Source: Roseomonas genomospecies 6 (GTDB lineage Bacteria; Pseudomonadota; Alphaproteobacteria; Azospirillales; Azospirillaceae). Taken from it: DNA of 64,000 nucleotides. The position numbers were made by a program, and so were the translations under genes. Below, piece after piece: positions 1 through 12,864 of this stretch. The notes beneath the pieces were generated by a model. It was not told the origin of the DNA. It ran no database searches and saw nothing but the letters and a program-made list of their open reading frames with translations. Where the stretch lies: the NCBI RefSeq assembly GCF_008365375.1, contig NZ_QOKW01000023.1, positions 1-64,000 on the forward strand. Reading direction: 5' to 3'. The stretch's first letter is position 1. Each line of letters opens with the position of its first letter.

Positions 1-126
1 GCGGTGATCTCCGGCGGCAACGACACCGCCGACTTCAAGATCGAGTTCATGAAGAGCGCGGGCATCGCCGTGGCGGACAGCCCGGCCAGCCTGGGCTCCA
101 CCATGCTCAAGGTCTTCAAGGGCTGA
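1..126 (+). CDS. sucD: Succinyl-CoA synthetase alpha subunit, C-terminal end (partial)
   Basis: Only the last 41 codons lie in the window, running open from base 1 to a TGA at 124-126. The tail (ISGGNDTADFKIEFMKSAGI, then ADSPASLG) matches the end of alphaproteobacterial SucD, the subunit that carries the phosphohistidine and binds CoA in the ATP/ADP-forming step from succinyl-CoA to succinate. The gene sits directly before sucA in the same direction, the usual order of the TCA cluster mdh-sucCDAB in this class. The start and catalytic part lie outside the window. Confidence 0.9.
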   Translation, partial: AVISGGNDTADFKIEFMKSAGIAVADSPASLGSTMLKVFKG

Positions 127-168
127 TAAAGCCGTAGGCGGGAACCCATATTCCCGCACGCCGCCAAA

Positions 169-218
169 GCCCGAACGGTCCCTGGGTTCTTCTTCGGAAG
201 GCCAGGGACCGTTCGGGC
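169..218 (+). terminator. Strong 17-bp hairpin between sucD and sucA
   Basis: A perfect inverted repeat has arms at 169-185 and 202-218 and a 16-nt loop. No T run follows; the next bases are CACGGCGACAAAC. It could therefore be an intrinsic terminator of weak type, an attenuator, or an mRNA stabilising or processing element that separates the sucCD and sucAB segments. The stem is seen directly; the role is inferred. Confidence 0.5.
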
Positions 219-276
219 CACGGCGACAAACAAAAAAACTCTCTGAGGGAACCGGGCAAACGCCCGAGGCAAACAT

Positions 277-3210
<2,934 letters not shown>

Positions 3211-3252
3211 CTCGACGCCCAGGCGTAAAACAAGAAAGAACGAGAGGAACTT

Positions 3253-4500
<1,248 letters not shown>

Positions 4501-4572
4501 TACGAACAAAGGGAATGCGGGAGGCATCGTCCTCCCGCACCCGACCGTCGGGGACGAAAGCCCCCGGACCTA

Positions 4573-4598
4573 AAAAAGGCGCCGCAAGGCGCCTTTTT
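4573..4598. terminator. Bidirectional intrinsic terminator between sucB and the convergent kinase
   Basis: GGCGCC arms at 4578-4583 and 4588-4593 enclose a GCAA tetraloop. They are flanked by an A run on the left and TTTTT on the right, so the stem works on both strands. It lies between the sucB stop (4500) and the end of the minus-strand kinase (4626). Confidence 0.88.
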
Positions 4599-4625
4599 CT
4601 TTGCCGTGGCATCTTTGGACGTCTG

Positions 4626-6857
4626 TCACACCAACGCGGCGGCGATCTTCGCGGCGGTGTCTTCCGGCTTAACGACCCGTTCGGCGGGCAGGCGCAGGGT
4701 CATGGTGGTGCCGGCGCCGAGGGTGCTGGCGCAGGTCAGCGAACCGCCGTGCAGCTCCATGAAGTTCTTGGAGATGGACAGCCCCAGCCCGGTGCCCTCG
4801 AACTGGCGGCTGGAGGAGTTGTCGGCCTGCCGGAAGGGCTGGAACAGATGCTCCATGAATTCCTTCGGAATGCCGATTCCCGTGTCGGTCACGGACAGGG
4901 CCAAGGCGCCGTCCTCCTCGACGCGGGCGGTCAGGGTGACGCTGCCGCCCTCCGGCGTGAACTTCACGGCGTTGGACAGCAGGTTCAGCAGCACCTGCTT
5001 GAAGGCGCGGCGGTCCACCCAGACGGCGGGGAGGCCTCCCGATACGGTGTTGTGCAGATCCACCCCACTGTCGGCGGCGCGGTCGCGGACCATGGTCAGG
5101 CACTGGACCGCCGCCTCGCAGGGGTCGATCACCTCTTCCGACAGCTCGTAGCGGCCCGCCTCGATCTTCGACATGTCGAGCACGGCGTTCACGATGTCCA
5201 GCAGGTGCTTGCCGCTGTCGTGGATGTCCTTGGCGCAGGCCTTCTGGCGGTCGTTCAGCTTGCCGAAGAACTCGCTGTCCAGAATCTCCGAAAAGCCGAT
5301 GATGGCGTTCAGCGGCGTCCGCAGTTCGTGGCTCATGTTGGCCAGGAAATCGGACTTGGCGCGGTTGGCCATCTCCGCCTGACTCTTCGAGGCGAGCAGT
5401 TCGGCCTCCTGCTGCTTGCGCTTGGTGATGTCGCGGATGACGCCGACGAAGACGCGGCGCGCGGCCTCGCCCTGCCCGTCCGGCCCGCCCAGCCGCAGTT
5501 CGCTGACCGCCAGGTTCATGGGGAAGGTGCTGCCGTCGCGGCGCAGCGCCAGAACCTCGCGGTCGTTGCCGATGATGCGCGATCCGGCGTTCGGGCGGTA
5601 TTCGGCCATCGACCGGTCGTGGCCGGCGCGGAAGGCTTCCGGCAGCAGGATGTTGACGCTCTGCCCCACCACTTCCGCCTCGGCGTAGCCGAACATGCGT
5701 TCCGCCGCGGGGTTGAAGGTCTCGATGACGCCGCGGGAATCGATGGTGACCACCGCGTCCACCATGGATTCCAGGATGCCGCGGATGCGGCGGGAGGCGC
5801 GCTCCAGCCGGTTCTGGTCCTGCTCCCGCCGGGCCTGCTGCCGCTCCACGTACCAGGTCAGCAGCGCGATCACGACGGACATGGCGAGGCCCATCGCGAT
5901 CCACACCGCGCTGTCACGCTTCCATTCGCCCAGCGCCTCGGCCTTCGGCAGGGTGGCGGCGACGATGAAGGGATAGTCGGCGACGCGGCGGACGCTGGCG
6001 ACGCTGGGGCGCCCGTCGGTGGGCAGCACGGTGTCCAGGGTCGCCGCGTCCCGCGCGCTCAGCACGGCGTCGACCTCCGGCCAGTCCGCCAGGCGGGCGA
6101 GACGCCGCCGGCCTTCGTCCCAGGGGCGGTGGATCAGCACCGTGCCGTCGGCCAGCGCCAGGGTGACGGTGCCCTCCAGCCCCAGCCGCAACCCTTCGAA
6201 GCCGGCCCCCAGCCGCAACGGGTTGATCATGGCCACCACCACCCCGGCGAAGCTGCCGTCCGGGTGCGACCAGCGGCGGCTCATCGGGATGACGTAGGTG
6301 CCGGGGAAGGCGACGCTGGGGATCGGCGCCCCGACATGCAGGCCGCCGCCCGCGCCGCCGCCGCCGTTGCCGCTGCCGTCGCGGTGGACCGCGAAATAGG
6401 GCCGGTTGGTCAGGTCGAAGCTGGGCGGGCTGGTGTCGGCGGAATGGTGCAGCGCACGGCCGGTCTCGTCAACCACGACCAGACCGGAAATCGGGCTGAT
6501 GACGTCGCGCCGGTGGCGCAGAAGCTCGCTGACGACCGGCGCGCCGGCGTTGCGGGCCTGCGGGTGGGTGTCCAGGATGGTCACCAGATCGGACAGCAGC
6601 AGGTCCACGCTGAACACCGTGCGGACCGCCTGCTCCTCCAGGATTCGGGCAAGGTTGCGGGTGGAGCGCTCCGCCCCCTGGACGGCCTCGGTGTGGCGCT
6701 GCCAGACGCCATAGCCGATCATCGCGTTCACCACGATGATGAAGGCGACGCCGGACGCCCTCATCAGGAAACGCACCGACCCCAGAACTTCGAACAGCCG
6801 CTCCCCCATTCCGGCGGGCGGCGGGTTCGCGTCGCGAACCGGATTGCGGCTGGCCAT
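4626..6857 (-). CDS. Membrane sensor histidine kinase with Cache-like and PAS domains
   Basis: The frame opens further upstream, but the ATG at 6857 gives a sensible start: 743 aa with GGAGAA upstream and a first membrane helix near residues 30-50. Next comes an extracytoplasmic Cache-like sensor (VVDETGRALHHSADTS, LTNRPYF), a second helix (WIAMGLAMSVVIALLTWYV), and a PAS domain (ILESMVDAVVTIDSRGVIET, FNPAAERMFGY). A HisKA domain follows with the phosphoacceptor H510 in ANMSHELRTPLNAI. The HATPase domain has LLSNAVKFTPEGG, DTGIGIP and GTGLGLSISK. It lacks a receiver and no partner regulator is adjacent. The ligand is unknown; the divergent neighbour is an oxygen-type diguanylate cyclase. Confidence 0.9.
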   Translation of the reverse strand: MASRNPVRDANPPPAGMGERLFEVLGSVRFLMRASGVAFIIVVNAMIGYGVWQRHTEAVQGAERSTRNLARILEEQAVRTVFSVDLLLSDLVTILDTHPQARNAGAPVVSELLRHRRDVISPISGLVVVDETGRALHHSADTSPPSFDLTNRPYFAVHRDGSGNGGGGAGGGLHVGAPIPSVAFPGTYVIPMSRRWSHPDGSFAGVVVAMINPLRLGAGFEGLRLGLEGTVTLALADGTVLIHRPWDEGRRRLARLADWPEVDAVLSARDAATLDTVLPTDGRPSVASVRRVADYPFIVAATLPKAEALGEWKRDSAVWIAMGLAMSVVIALLTWYVERQQARREQDQNRLERASRRIRGILESMVDAVVTIDSRGVIETFNPAAERMFGYAEAEVVGQSVNILLPEAFRAGHDRSMAEYRPNAGSRIIGNDREVLALRRDGSTFPMNLAVSELRLGGPDGQGEAARRVFVGVIRDITKRKQQEAELLASKSQAEMANRAKSDFLANMSHELRTPLNAIIGFSEILDSEFFGKLNDRQKACAKDIHDSGKHLLDIVNAVLDMSKIEAGRYELSEEVIDPCEAAVQCLTMVRDRAADSGVDLHNTVSGGLPAVWVDRRAFKQVLLNLLSNAVKFTPEGGSVTLTARVEEDGALALSVTDTGIGIPKEFMEHLFQPFRQADNSSSRQFEGTGLGLSISKNFMELHGGSLTCASTLGAGTTMTLRLPAERVVKPEDTAAKIAAALV

Positions 6858-7106
6858 GGCTGTGAACACTTCTCCGCACTCAGTCCAAACGGGCCGCCCG
6901 CATGGAACACCCCCTGCAAGCCTCACCCAACCGAGGCGGTCCCGCCCCCGGCACACCGCCAATCTTGCGCGAAAACCATAATGGAAGTTTAACCTTAGTG
7001 CATCAATGAACCCGCCTGCGGGCAAGCGATTGCCGCTTTGCGTAACGGTCCGCGGGCGCTACAAATCCGGAAGGGTTAGGGCACGGCGCGCAAAGGAACA
7101 GGGACG

Positions 7107-8492
7107 ATGGACAGCCAGAAAGACCGCAAGGCAGCGATCCTCGCCGCCACGCTGTCGTCGCTGTGGGCGGACACCGAACCCGCCGTGCGCGAGCGCGTGA
7201 CGGCCATCGCGCTCGCCGACGCCGAGGCCATTTCGGACATCTTCTACGCGATCCTGCTGGACCGCCCGGACAGCAACAGCTTCCTCAGCCACACGCTGGT
7301 CCAGGAACGGCTGCGCCCGTCGCTGGCCCGCTGGATCGGCGCCCTCTTCACGGCCTCCACCGATCAGGCCATCGCGGCGGTTCTGGAACAGAACTACCAG
7401 ATCGGCCTGATCCACGCCCGCATCAACATCCCGCTGACCCTGGTCAACGCCGGGATGCGCATCATCAAGAAGGAACTGTCCACCCGCCTGCTGGCCGCCG
7501 ACCTGGACCGCACGCAGACCGCCGCCGCCATCCTGTTCGTCGGCGAATTGCTGGACACCGTGCTGGACAACATGCACGAGGCCTATCTGGGCGACCTGCT
7601 GGGCAACGTGCGCCACCAGCAGTCGCTGAAGATGTTCATGAGCGGCGCCAATCTGGCGCTGGAGGGCGAGCGGCTGAAATCGTCGCTGTTCGATTGGCTG
7701 CGCAACACGGTCGTCGCCTTCTACGCGCACGAGGACAGCAACCACGCGAACCCGCCGCCCATCGAATCCTCCGATTTCGGCCTGTGGCTGAACCACAAGG
7801 CGGAGCTGACCTTCGGCCGCGTGACGGAACTGGACCGCATCCGCGAGAGCACCAACCGCATCAGCGCCAAGGTCACCGCCGCGGTGGAAGGCGGATGGAT
7901 CACCCCCGCCTTCGTGAAGGGGTTGAACAACGACGTCACGGAGATCGCCTATTTCCTCGGCACCATCATCGAGAAAGCGATGGAGATCGAGGGTGGACGC
8001 GACCCGCTGACCCGCCTGCTGACGCGGCGCTTCATGCCGGCCATCTTCCAGCGCGAGGTGTCCATCAGCCTGCGCCATGGAAAGCCCTTCGCCGTGCTGC
8101 TGATGGACGCGGACCATTTCAAGACGATCAACGACACGCAGGGTCATCAGGCGGGCGATTCCGTCCTGTCCGACATGGCGGAGCTTCTGCACACGAACGT
8201 CCGGGCCGGCGATTTCGTCTTCCGCTACGGCGGTGAGGAGTTCCTCGTCCTGCTGACGGAGATGGACGAGGCGTCCCTGCGCATGAAGGCCGAACGGCTG
8301 CGGCAGATCGTGGAGGAGCACCGCTTCAACGGTCCAGGGAAGGGTGGCGCGGCGAGCGGGTTGCGGGTCACCGCCTCGATCGGGGCGGCCCTGCACGACG
8401 GCCACCCGGATTACGAGCACACCGTCCGCCGGGCCGATGCCGCGCTCTACGAGGCCAAGCGCCAAGGCCGCAACCGCGTGGTGTTCGCCTGA
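7107..8492 (+). CDS. Globin-coupled diguanylate cyclase (DosC-like haem oxygen sensor)
   Basis: This 461-aa soluble protein is collinear with E. coli DosC. The N-terminal globin-coupled sensor domain (about 15-165) keeps the probable proximal haem ligand H103 (GLIHARINIP) and the distal Y47 (DIFYAIL). A middle helical domain contains FGLWLNHKAELTFGR. The C-terminal cyclase (about 325-461) has an intact active site GGEEF at 375-379 and the inhibitory RxxD site RAGD at 366-369, so product feedback is expected. It should make cyclic di-GMP in response to O2 binding at haem. It is transcribed divergently from the histidine kinase across about 250 bp. Haem binding is inferred from alignment by eye. 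Confidence 0.9.
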   Translation: MDSQKDRKAAILAATLSSLWADTEPAVRERVTAIALADAEAISDIFYAILLDRPDSNSFLSHTLVQERLRPSLARWIGALFTASTDQAIAAVLEQNYQIGLIHARINIPLTLVNAGMRIIKKELSTRLLAADLDRTQTAAAILFVGELLDTVLDNMHEAYLGDLLGNVRHQQSLKMFMSGANLALEGERLKSSLFDWLRNTVVAFYAHEDSNHANPPPIESSDFGLWLNHKAELTFGRVTELDRIRESTNRISAKVTAAVEGGWITPAFVKGLNNDVTEIAYFLGTIIEKAMEIEGGRDPLTRLLTRRFMPAIFQREVSISLRHGKPFAVLLMDADHFKTINDTQGHQAGDSVLSDMAELLHTNVRAGDFVFRYGGEEFLVLLTEMDEASLRMKAERLRQIVEEHRFNGPGKGGAASGLRVTASIGAALHDGHPDYEHTVRRADAALYEAKRQGRNRVVFA

Positions 8493-8520
8493 TCCGGTAA
8501 ATCCGCTTTGTGAAGGAGAT

Positions 8521-8638
8521 GAACCACGAAAGACACGGAGACACAGAGAGGCGAACGGCAAAGCGTCGTCTCCACGCCCGCCGTTACGAAGCCCCAGCCT
8601 CTCCCATCCCTCCGTGTCTCTGTGCCTCTGTGGTGAAA
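8521..8638. repeat. Imperfect inverted repeat of the CACAGAGACACGGAG type
   Basis: The arm at 8521-8552 (containing ACACGGAGACACAGAGAG) is imperfectly complementary to the arm at 8608-8638 (containing CCGTGTCTCTGTGCCTCTGT), with 55 bp between them. Such ACAGAGRCACGGAG runs recur as dispersed intergenic repeats in many unrelated bacterial genomes. The element occupies most of the gap between the cyclase and zapE and carries no convincing gene. Confidence 0.6.
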
Positions 8639-8742
8639 GCCCCGACCGCCGGCAGGACGGACCAGCATCCCGGCATCGGGCGTTGCCCTGCGGTGCGGCA
8701 TCGGCTACGTAAGACCTTTCCCAGCCGAGACCCGCGAATTCC

Positions 8743-9900
8743 ATGTCTGACGGACCGCTTTCGCTCTACCGGGCCCGCCGCGGCACCGGGACGCTGCGCC
8801 CCGACCCCGACCAGGAGCTGGCCGCCGAAAAACTCCAGAGCCTTCACAAGGCGCTGAAGGGCTACAGCCCCCTGCCCGCCAGCGGGAAGACCGGCGGCGC
8901 CAAGGCCGGCTGGCTGGAGCGGTTCGGTCTGGGCCGCCCGCGTCCGGAGCCGGTGGAGGCGCCGCAGGGCCTCTACATGTACGGCGGCGTCGGGCGCGGC
9001 AAGTCGATGCTGATGGACCTGTTCTTCGACACCGCCCCGGTCGAGAAGAAACGCCGGGTCCATTTCCACGAATTCATGCTGGAGGTGCACGAGCGCATCC
9101 ACCAGCATCGCCAGTCGGGCAGGAGCAAGGGCAAGGACGCCGACGATTCCCTGCCCGAACTGGCCCGCGCGCTCGCCGACGAGGCCTGGCTGCTCTGCTT
9201 CGACGAGTTCCACGTCACCAACGTCGTGGACGCGATGATCCTGGGGCGGCTGTTCACCAGCCTGTTCGACCTGGGCGTGGTGGTGGTCGCCACCTCCAAC
9301 TGGCCACCCGACATGCTCTACAAGGACGGGCTCCAGCGGGAGCTGTTCCTGCCCTTCATCGCCCTGCTGAAGGACAAGCTGGACGTGCTGGCCCTGGAGG
9401 GGCCGACCGACTACCGGCTGGACCGGCTTCAGGGCAAACCCGTCTATTTCTGGCCGCTCGGCCCGGACACCGATTCCCGAATCCGCGGAACCTTCGAGAC
9501 GCTGACCGACGGCGCCCGGGGCGAGCCGACCCATCTGCTGGTCCAGGGCCGGCGGGTGGAGATCGCCTGCGCGGCCAAATGCGTGGCCATGGTCGATTTC
9601 TGGAGCCTGTGCGGCAAACCGCTGGGGGCCGCCGACTACATCGCCATCGCGACGCACTTCCACACCGTGCTGATCCACGGCGTGCCGACGATGAAGGACG
9701 AGCTGCGCAACGAGGCCAAGCGCTTCATGACGCTGATCGACGCGCTCTACGAGCACAAGGTCAACCTCGTGGTCGCCGCCGAAGGCCCGCCGGAACGGCT
9801 GTACCCCGAAGGCACCCACGCCTTCGAATTCGAGCGCACGGTCAGCCGCCTGATGGAGATGCAGTCCGAGGACTATCTGCGGCAGCAGCACCTGACCTGA
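8743..9900 (+). CDS. zapE: Cell division protein ZapE / AFG1-family ATPase
   Basis: This 385-aa protein is an AFG1/LACE1-type P-loop ATPase. Walker A is YMYGGVGRGKSMLMDLFF (about residues 79-96) and Walker B is LLCFDEFHVTNVVDAMIL, followed by the sensor-like VVVATSNWPPDMLY. In E. coli, ZapE associates with the Z-ring under stress; mitochondrial AFG1 helps remove damaged respiratory subunits. In many alphaproteobacteria this gene lies next to the mdh-suc cluster. Here it lies downstream of sucAB with two signalling genes between. The ATG at 8743 begins the family N-terminus (PLSLYRARRGTGTLRPDPDQ). Confidence 0.92.
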   Translation: MSDGPLSLYRARRGTGTLRPDPDQELAAEKLQSLHKALKGYSPLPASGKTGGAKAGWLERFGLGRPRPEPVEAPQGLYMYGGVGRGKSMLMDLFFDTAPVEKKRRVHFHEFMLEVHERIHQHRQSGRSKGKDADDSLPELARALADEAWLLCFDEFHVTNVVDAMILGRLFTSLFDLGVVVVATSNWPPDMLYKDGLQRELFLPFIALLKDKLDVLALEGPTDYRLDRLQGKPVYFWPLGPDTDSRIRGTFETLTDGARGEPTHLLVQGRRVEIACAAKCVAMVDFWSLCGKPLGAADYIAIATHFHTVLIHGVPTMKDELRNEAKRFMTLIDALYEHKVNLVVAAEGPPERLYPEGTHAFEFERTVSRLMEMQSEDYLRQQHLT

Positions 9901-10097
9901 CGGTCGCCGTTTCCCTCGACCCTCGGTCCCGGACGACGAAGCCACTGCGATGCGGTTGCCGAACGCGCAGCCGCCTCCCCTCACTCTCATACACCCGCAT
10001 GGATTGACCACCCCCAGGAGATGAAGCCGGGGGTCGGTAAGATTCATGTTGGAGAATCGTGAGAATTTTGCGATAAAAAAGGGAGCAAAGTCGTCGA

Positions 10098-10130
10098 GCA
10101 ATGTCCGAATACGGACGTTGCTGTCTTTTT
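10098..10130 (+). terminator. Intrinsic terminator-like hairpin
   Basis: A ten-bp stem (10098-10107 with 10112-10121, one G-T pair) has an AATA loop and is followed by TGTCTTTTT. It lies about 200 bases past the zapE stop, so it could end a long zapE transcript or a short RNA made within this gap. Confidence 0.55.
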
Positions 10131-10164
10131 CATCACCTTTAAGCGGTACGGCCCGCCCGCAAGA

Positions 10165-10185
10165 AGTATTCCTGAGCTGAATACT
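10165..10185. promoter_or_regulatory. Perfect 7-bp palindrome, candidate operator
   Basis: AGTATTC (10165-10171) and GAATACT (10179-10185) form an exact dyad with a 7-base spacer, ending 58 bases before the start of the HEPN/TPR gene. The symmetry and position suit a dimeric repressor or activator site. The regulator is unknown. Confidence 0.35.
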
Positions 10186-10243
10186 CTGGAATGCAACCGC
10201 GTCTTGCGACCAAGCCTGTTCGCCAGAGGTCGGGGAAACGATC

Positions 10244-12850
10244 GTGACCGGTGCAACGGACCTCCTGCTTTCCGAAGCCAAGCGCTTGGCCCCGGCTCTG
10301 CTTGCCCTGGTCGATGGCGAAGGTGGGGAGCCGGGGCTGGAGCAGGTACGGCACCGGCTGAAACGGGCCAAGAGCCGCGTCGGTGCCGCCGGCCTCGGCG
10401 CGGCGCTGGGCCTCGACCCGCGCAACGAACTGGGCGTGTTCGAAGGCATCCTGAAGGATCTCGCCGAGCGCGCGGGCCGTGTGGCCGATGCCCCCGGGGA
10501 GCGCAGCGTCGAAGAGCGCAATCTCCGGATCGCCGCCCTGCGCTTCCTGGATTTCTGCGCCCTCGTCAGCCACCGGCTGGATCGCCCCGAACTGGCCCCC
10601 CGCTACGAACCGTCCACCGACGAGCAGTTGGGGAGGCGGCAGCTTCGCGCGCTGGAGCTGCTGGTGCGCAGCCTCGTCAACGAAACCGCGGACGGGCAGG
10701 AGACCCTGCGCCAACGGCTGGAGGCGGCCTTCGGGGCCGAGCGTGTCCAGACCTGGATGAAGACGGCGGACCCCGGCGACTTGCTGTCCGGCACGACCTT
10801 CAGCGAACTGGTCAGCATCTTCGTCGACAAGGACGCCTTCCGCACCCACCACGAAACGCTGTTCGAGGAAACCCGCTACCTGCGCTACCTGCGCAACAAG
10901 CGCGAGACCATCCGCAGCTTCCTGGAGGATGTCCGCCGCCTGCGCAACATCGTCGCCCACAACCGGCGCATCACCCCGGTCCAGCTCGCCCTGCTCGACC
11001 ACTATTACGAGGAGTTGGCCCAGCCGGTCGGCGAAGCGTTCCGCAGCAGCAGGACCACGGTCGACCCGCAGGAGTTCATGCAGGTTTCGGGCGCGCAGCT
11101 CGACGGCTGGTTCAACGCGCTGAAGGAGGATGTCGGGGCGATCCGCGAGGACCTGCGCGGCCTGACCGGGGTGACGCGCGGCATCGACCTGCGCACCCGT
11201 TTCATCGAGCTGAGCACCGGGCTGATCGACCGGCGGACCCAGGTCATCTCCGCGGGCGTCAAGGCGCTGCTGGTGGTGGCGGTGCTGGGGGCGCTCATCC
11301 CGCTGTGGGAGGTGGTCCTCTACGTCACCCAGCGTTGGGAGGCCCGCGCCCTGGCCGGGCAATACGCCGGGGTCGCCGACGAGATCTACCACCGCGAGAA
11401 CAACCCCACCGTCGCCCAGTCGCTGATCGAGCGGGCCATCGCCCTCGACCCCGGCAACCCCCGCCTGCAGACCAGCAAGGCCTACATGGACGGCATGGCG
11501 GCGGTGCGCGAACTTCTGAACCTCGACCGCCCGCTGTTCAAGGAGGAGCTGGACCGCGCCCACACGGCCCTGGCGAGTGCCGCATGGCTGGAACGGCTGG
11601 ACGAAAGCCAGCCGGAGCCGCACATCCTGCGCGGCCAGATCTACATGGCGCTGGACCAGAAACGCGACGATCTGGCCCGCGCGGCCTTCGAACGGGCGGT
11701 CGCCATCGCGCCGCGCAACGTCTTCGCCCTGATGCGGCTCGCCGCGTTGAAGCAGCGCGCCGGCGATGCCGAGGGCGCTCTCGCGCTGCTGGACCGGGCG
11801 CTGGAGATCGATCCGCGGGACAAATGGTCCTGGCTGTGGCGCGGCATCGTGCACGCCGACACCCTCAAGCAATGGGACAAGGCCCGCGAGGACTACGCCC
11901 GCGCGCTGGAGATCGACTCCCGCTTCGACCTCGCCCACTACAACATCGGCTGGACCTGGATCAACCAGCCCCCCGCGGACTACGCCAAGGCTCTGGAATC
12001 CTTCGAGCGGGTGCTGCAGATCAATCCCAACTACAAGGAAGCCTACCACGCCATCGGCTTCGCCTTCGCCAACCAGAGGCAGTACGAGGTGGCGAAGTTC
12101 CATTACAACCGCGCCCTGCAACTGGACCCGAACTATGTGACCGCCTGGAAATGGCGGGCGGTGATCAATCAGGACATGGGGCTGCGGAAGGAGGCGCTGG
12201 CCGATTTCGCCCAGGCGATGGAGCTGTCGCCGCGCGACCCGGATCTCTACGTCCGCCGCGCCCGCACCTACCAGCTCGAAAACCAGAACGATCAGGCCAT
12301 CGCCGATCTGACCTTCGCCAGCCAGCTCCGGCCCGGAATCGCGCGCATCTGGACCACGCTGGGCGACGTGTACCGCCGCACCCATCAGCACACCGCGGCG
12401 ATCGAAAGCTACGGCCGGGCGCTGGAGATCAACCCGAAGGACGAGGTCGCCCTGATGGGCCGCGCGGAATCGCGCGGCGCCAACGGCGACCCGGACGGCG
12501 CGCGGGAGGACTTCAGCGCGGCCTTCGCCGCCGTCAACTACCGGCCCGAGCGAATCTGGCTCCGCCGCGGCCAGTTCAACCAGCAGTACGGCGACCACGA
12601 ACAGGCCCTGGACGATTTCCGGCAGGCGCGCAAGGCGGCGCCGCGCGATTTCGAAAGCTGTCTGGCCGAGGCCGCCCTGCTGGTCCAGTTGGTCCGCATC
12701 AAGGAGGCGGACGCCGCCATCGCGTCCTGCCGCCGCCTGCGGCCCCAGGACACGACCCTGAACGAGCTGCGGGGGCAGCTCCAGCTCCTGATCGACCGCG
12801 CCGCGGCGGAGCAGGAGGGGGACAGGAACGACGACAAGGACGCCAATTGA
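10244..12850 (+). CDS. HEPN-like / transmembrane / TPR-repeat protein of unknown function
   Basis: This 868-aa protein uses a GTG start. The N-terminal 330 residues are helical and charged and contain RNIVAH at 234-239, the Rx4H signature of HEPN domains (many are RNases), next to a Tyr-rich helix. A single membrane helix follows at about 337-363 (VKALLVVAVLGALIPLWEVV). From about 380 to 850 there are roughly a dozen TPR units, for example AFERAVAIAPRNVFALMRLA and SFERVLQINPNYKEAYHAIG. The layout suggests a membrane-anchored scaffold. The next gene, a lipoprotein, starts 14 bp downstream, so an operon with it and the M48 protease is likely. The HEPN call rests on a short motif and helix pattern only. 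Confidence 0.85.
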   Translation: MTGATDLLLSEAKRLAPALLALVDGEGGEPGLEQVRHRLKRAKSRVGAAGLGAALGLDPRNELGVFEGILKDLAERAGRVADAPGERSVEERNLRIAALRFLDFCALVSHRLDRPELAPRYEPSTDEQLGRRQLRALELLVRSLVNETADGQETLRQRLEAAFGAERVQTWMKTADPGDLLSGTTFSELVSIFVDKDAFRTHHETLFEETRYLRYLRNKRETIRSFLEDVRRLRNIVAHNRRITPVQLALLDHYYEELAQPVGEAFRSSRTTVDPQEFMQVSGAQLDGWFNALKEDVGAIREDLRGLTGVTRGIDLRTRFIELSTGLIDRRTQVISAGVKALLVVAVLGALIPLWEVVLYVTQRWEARALAGQYAGVADEIYHRENNPTVAQSLIERAIALDPGNPRLQTSKAYMDGMAAVRELLNLDRPLFKEELDRAHTALASAAWLERLDESQPEPHILRGQIYMALDQKRDDLARAAFERAVAIAPRNVFALMRLAALKQRAGDAEGALALLDRALEIDPRDKWSWLWRGIVHADTLKQWDKAREDYARALEIDSRFDLAHYNIGWTWINQPPADYAKALESFERVLQINPNYKEAYHAIGFAFANQRQYEVAKFHYNRALQLDPNYVTAWKWRAVINQDMGLRKEALADFAQAMELSPRDPDLYVRRARTYQLENQNDQAIADLTFASQLRPGIARIWTTLGDVYRRTHQHTAAIESYGRALEINPKDEVALMGRAESRGANGDPDGAREDFSAAFAAVNYRPERIWLRRGQFNQQYGDHEQALDDFRQARKAAPRDFESCLAEAALLVQLVRIKEADAAIASCRRLRPQDTTLNELRGQLQLLIDRAAAEQEGDRNDDKDAN

Positions 12851-12864
12851 AGGGGGAATGACCG

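Larger units (their letters stand above)
9901..10243 (+). other. 343-bp intergenic region with several hairpins and a locally AT-rich core
   Basis: No gene is supported here. The region holds a hairpin (ACCCCCAGG at 10010-10018 with CCGGGGGT at 10027-10034) that may end zapE transcription, an AT-rich stretch at about 10040-10080, a terminator-like stem (10098-10121) and a palindrome (10165-10185) just upstream of the next gene. The lower GC content and stacked dyads suggest a control region for the HEPN/TPR gene, or a short independent transcript. Confidence 0.5.
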
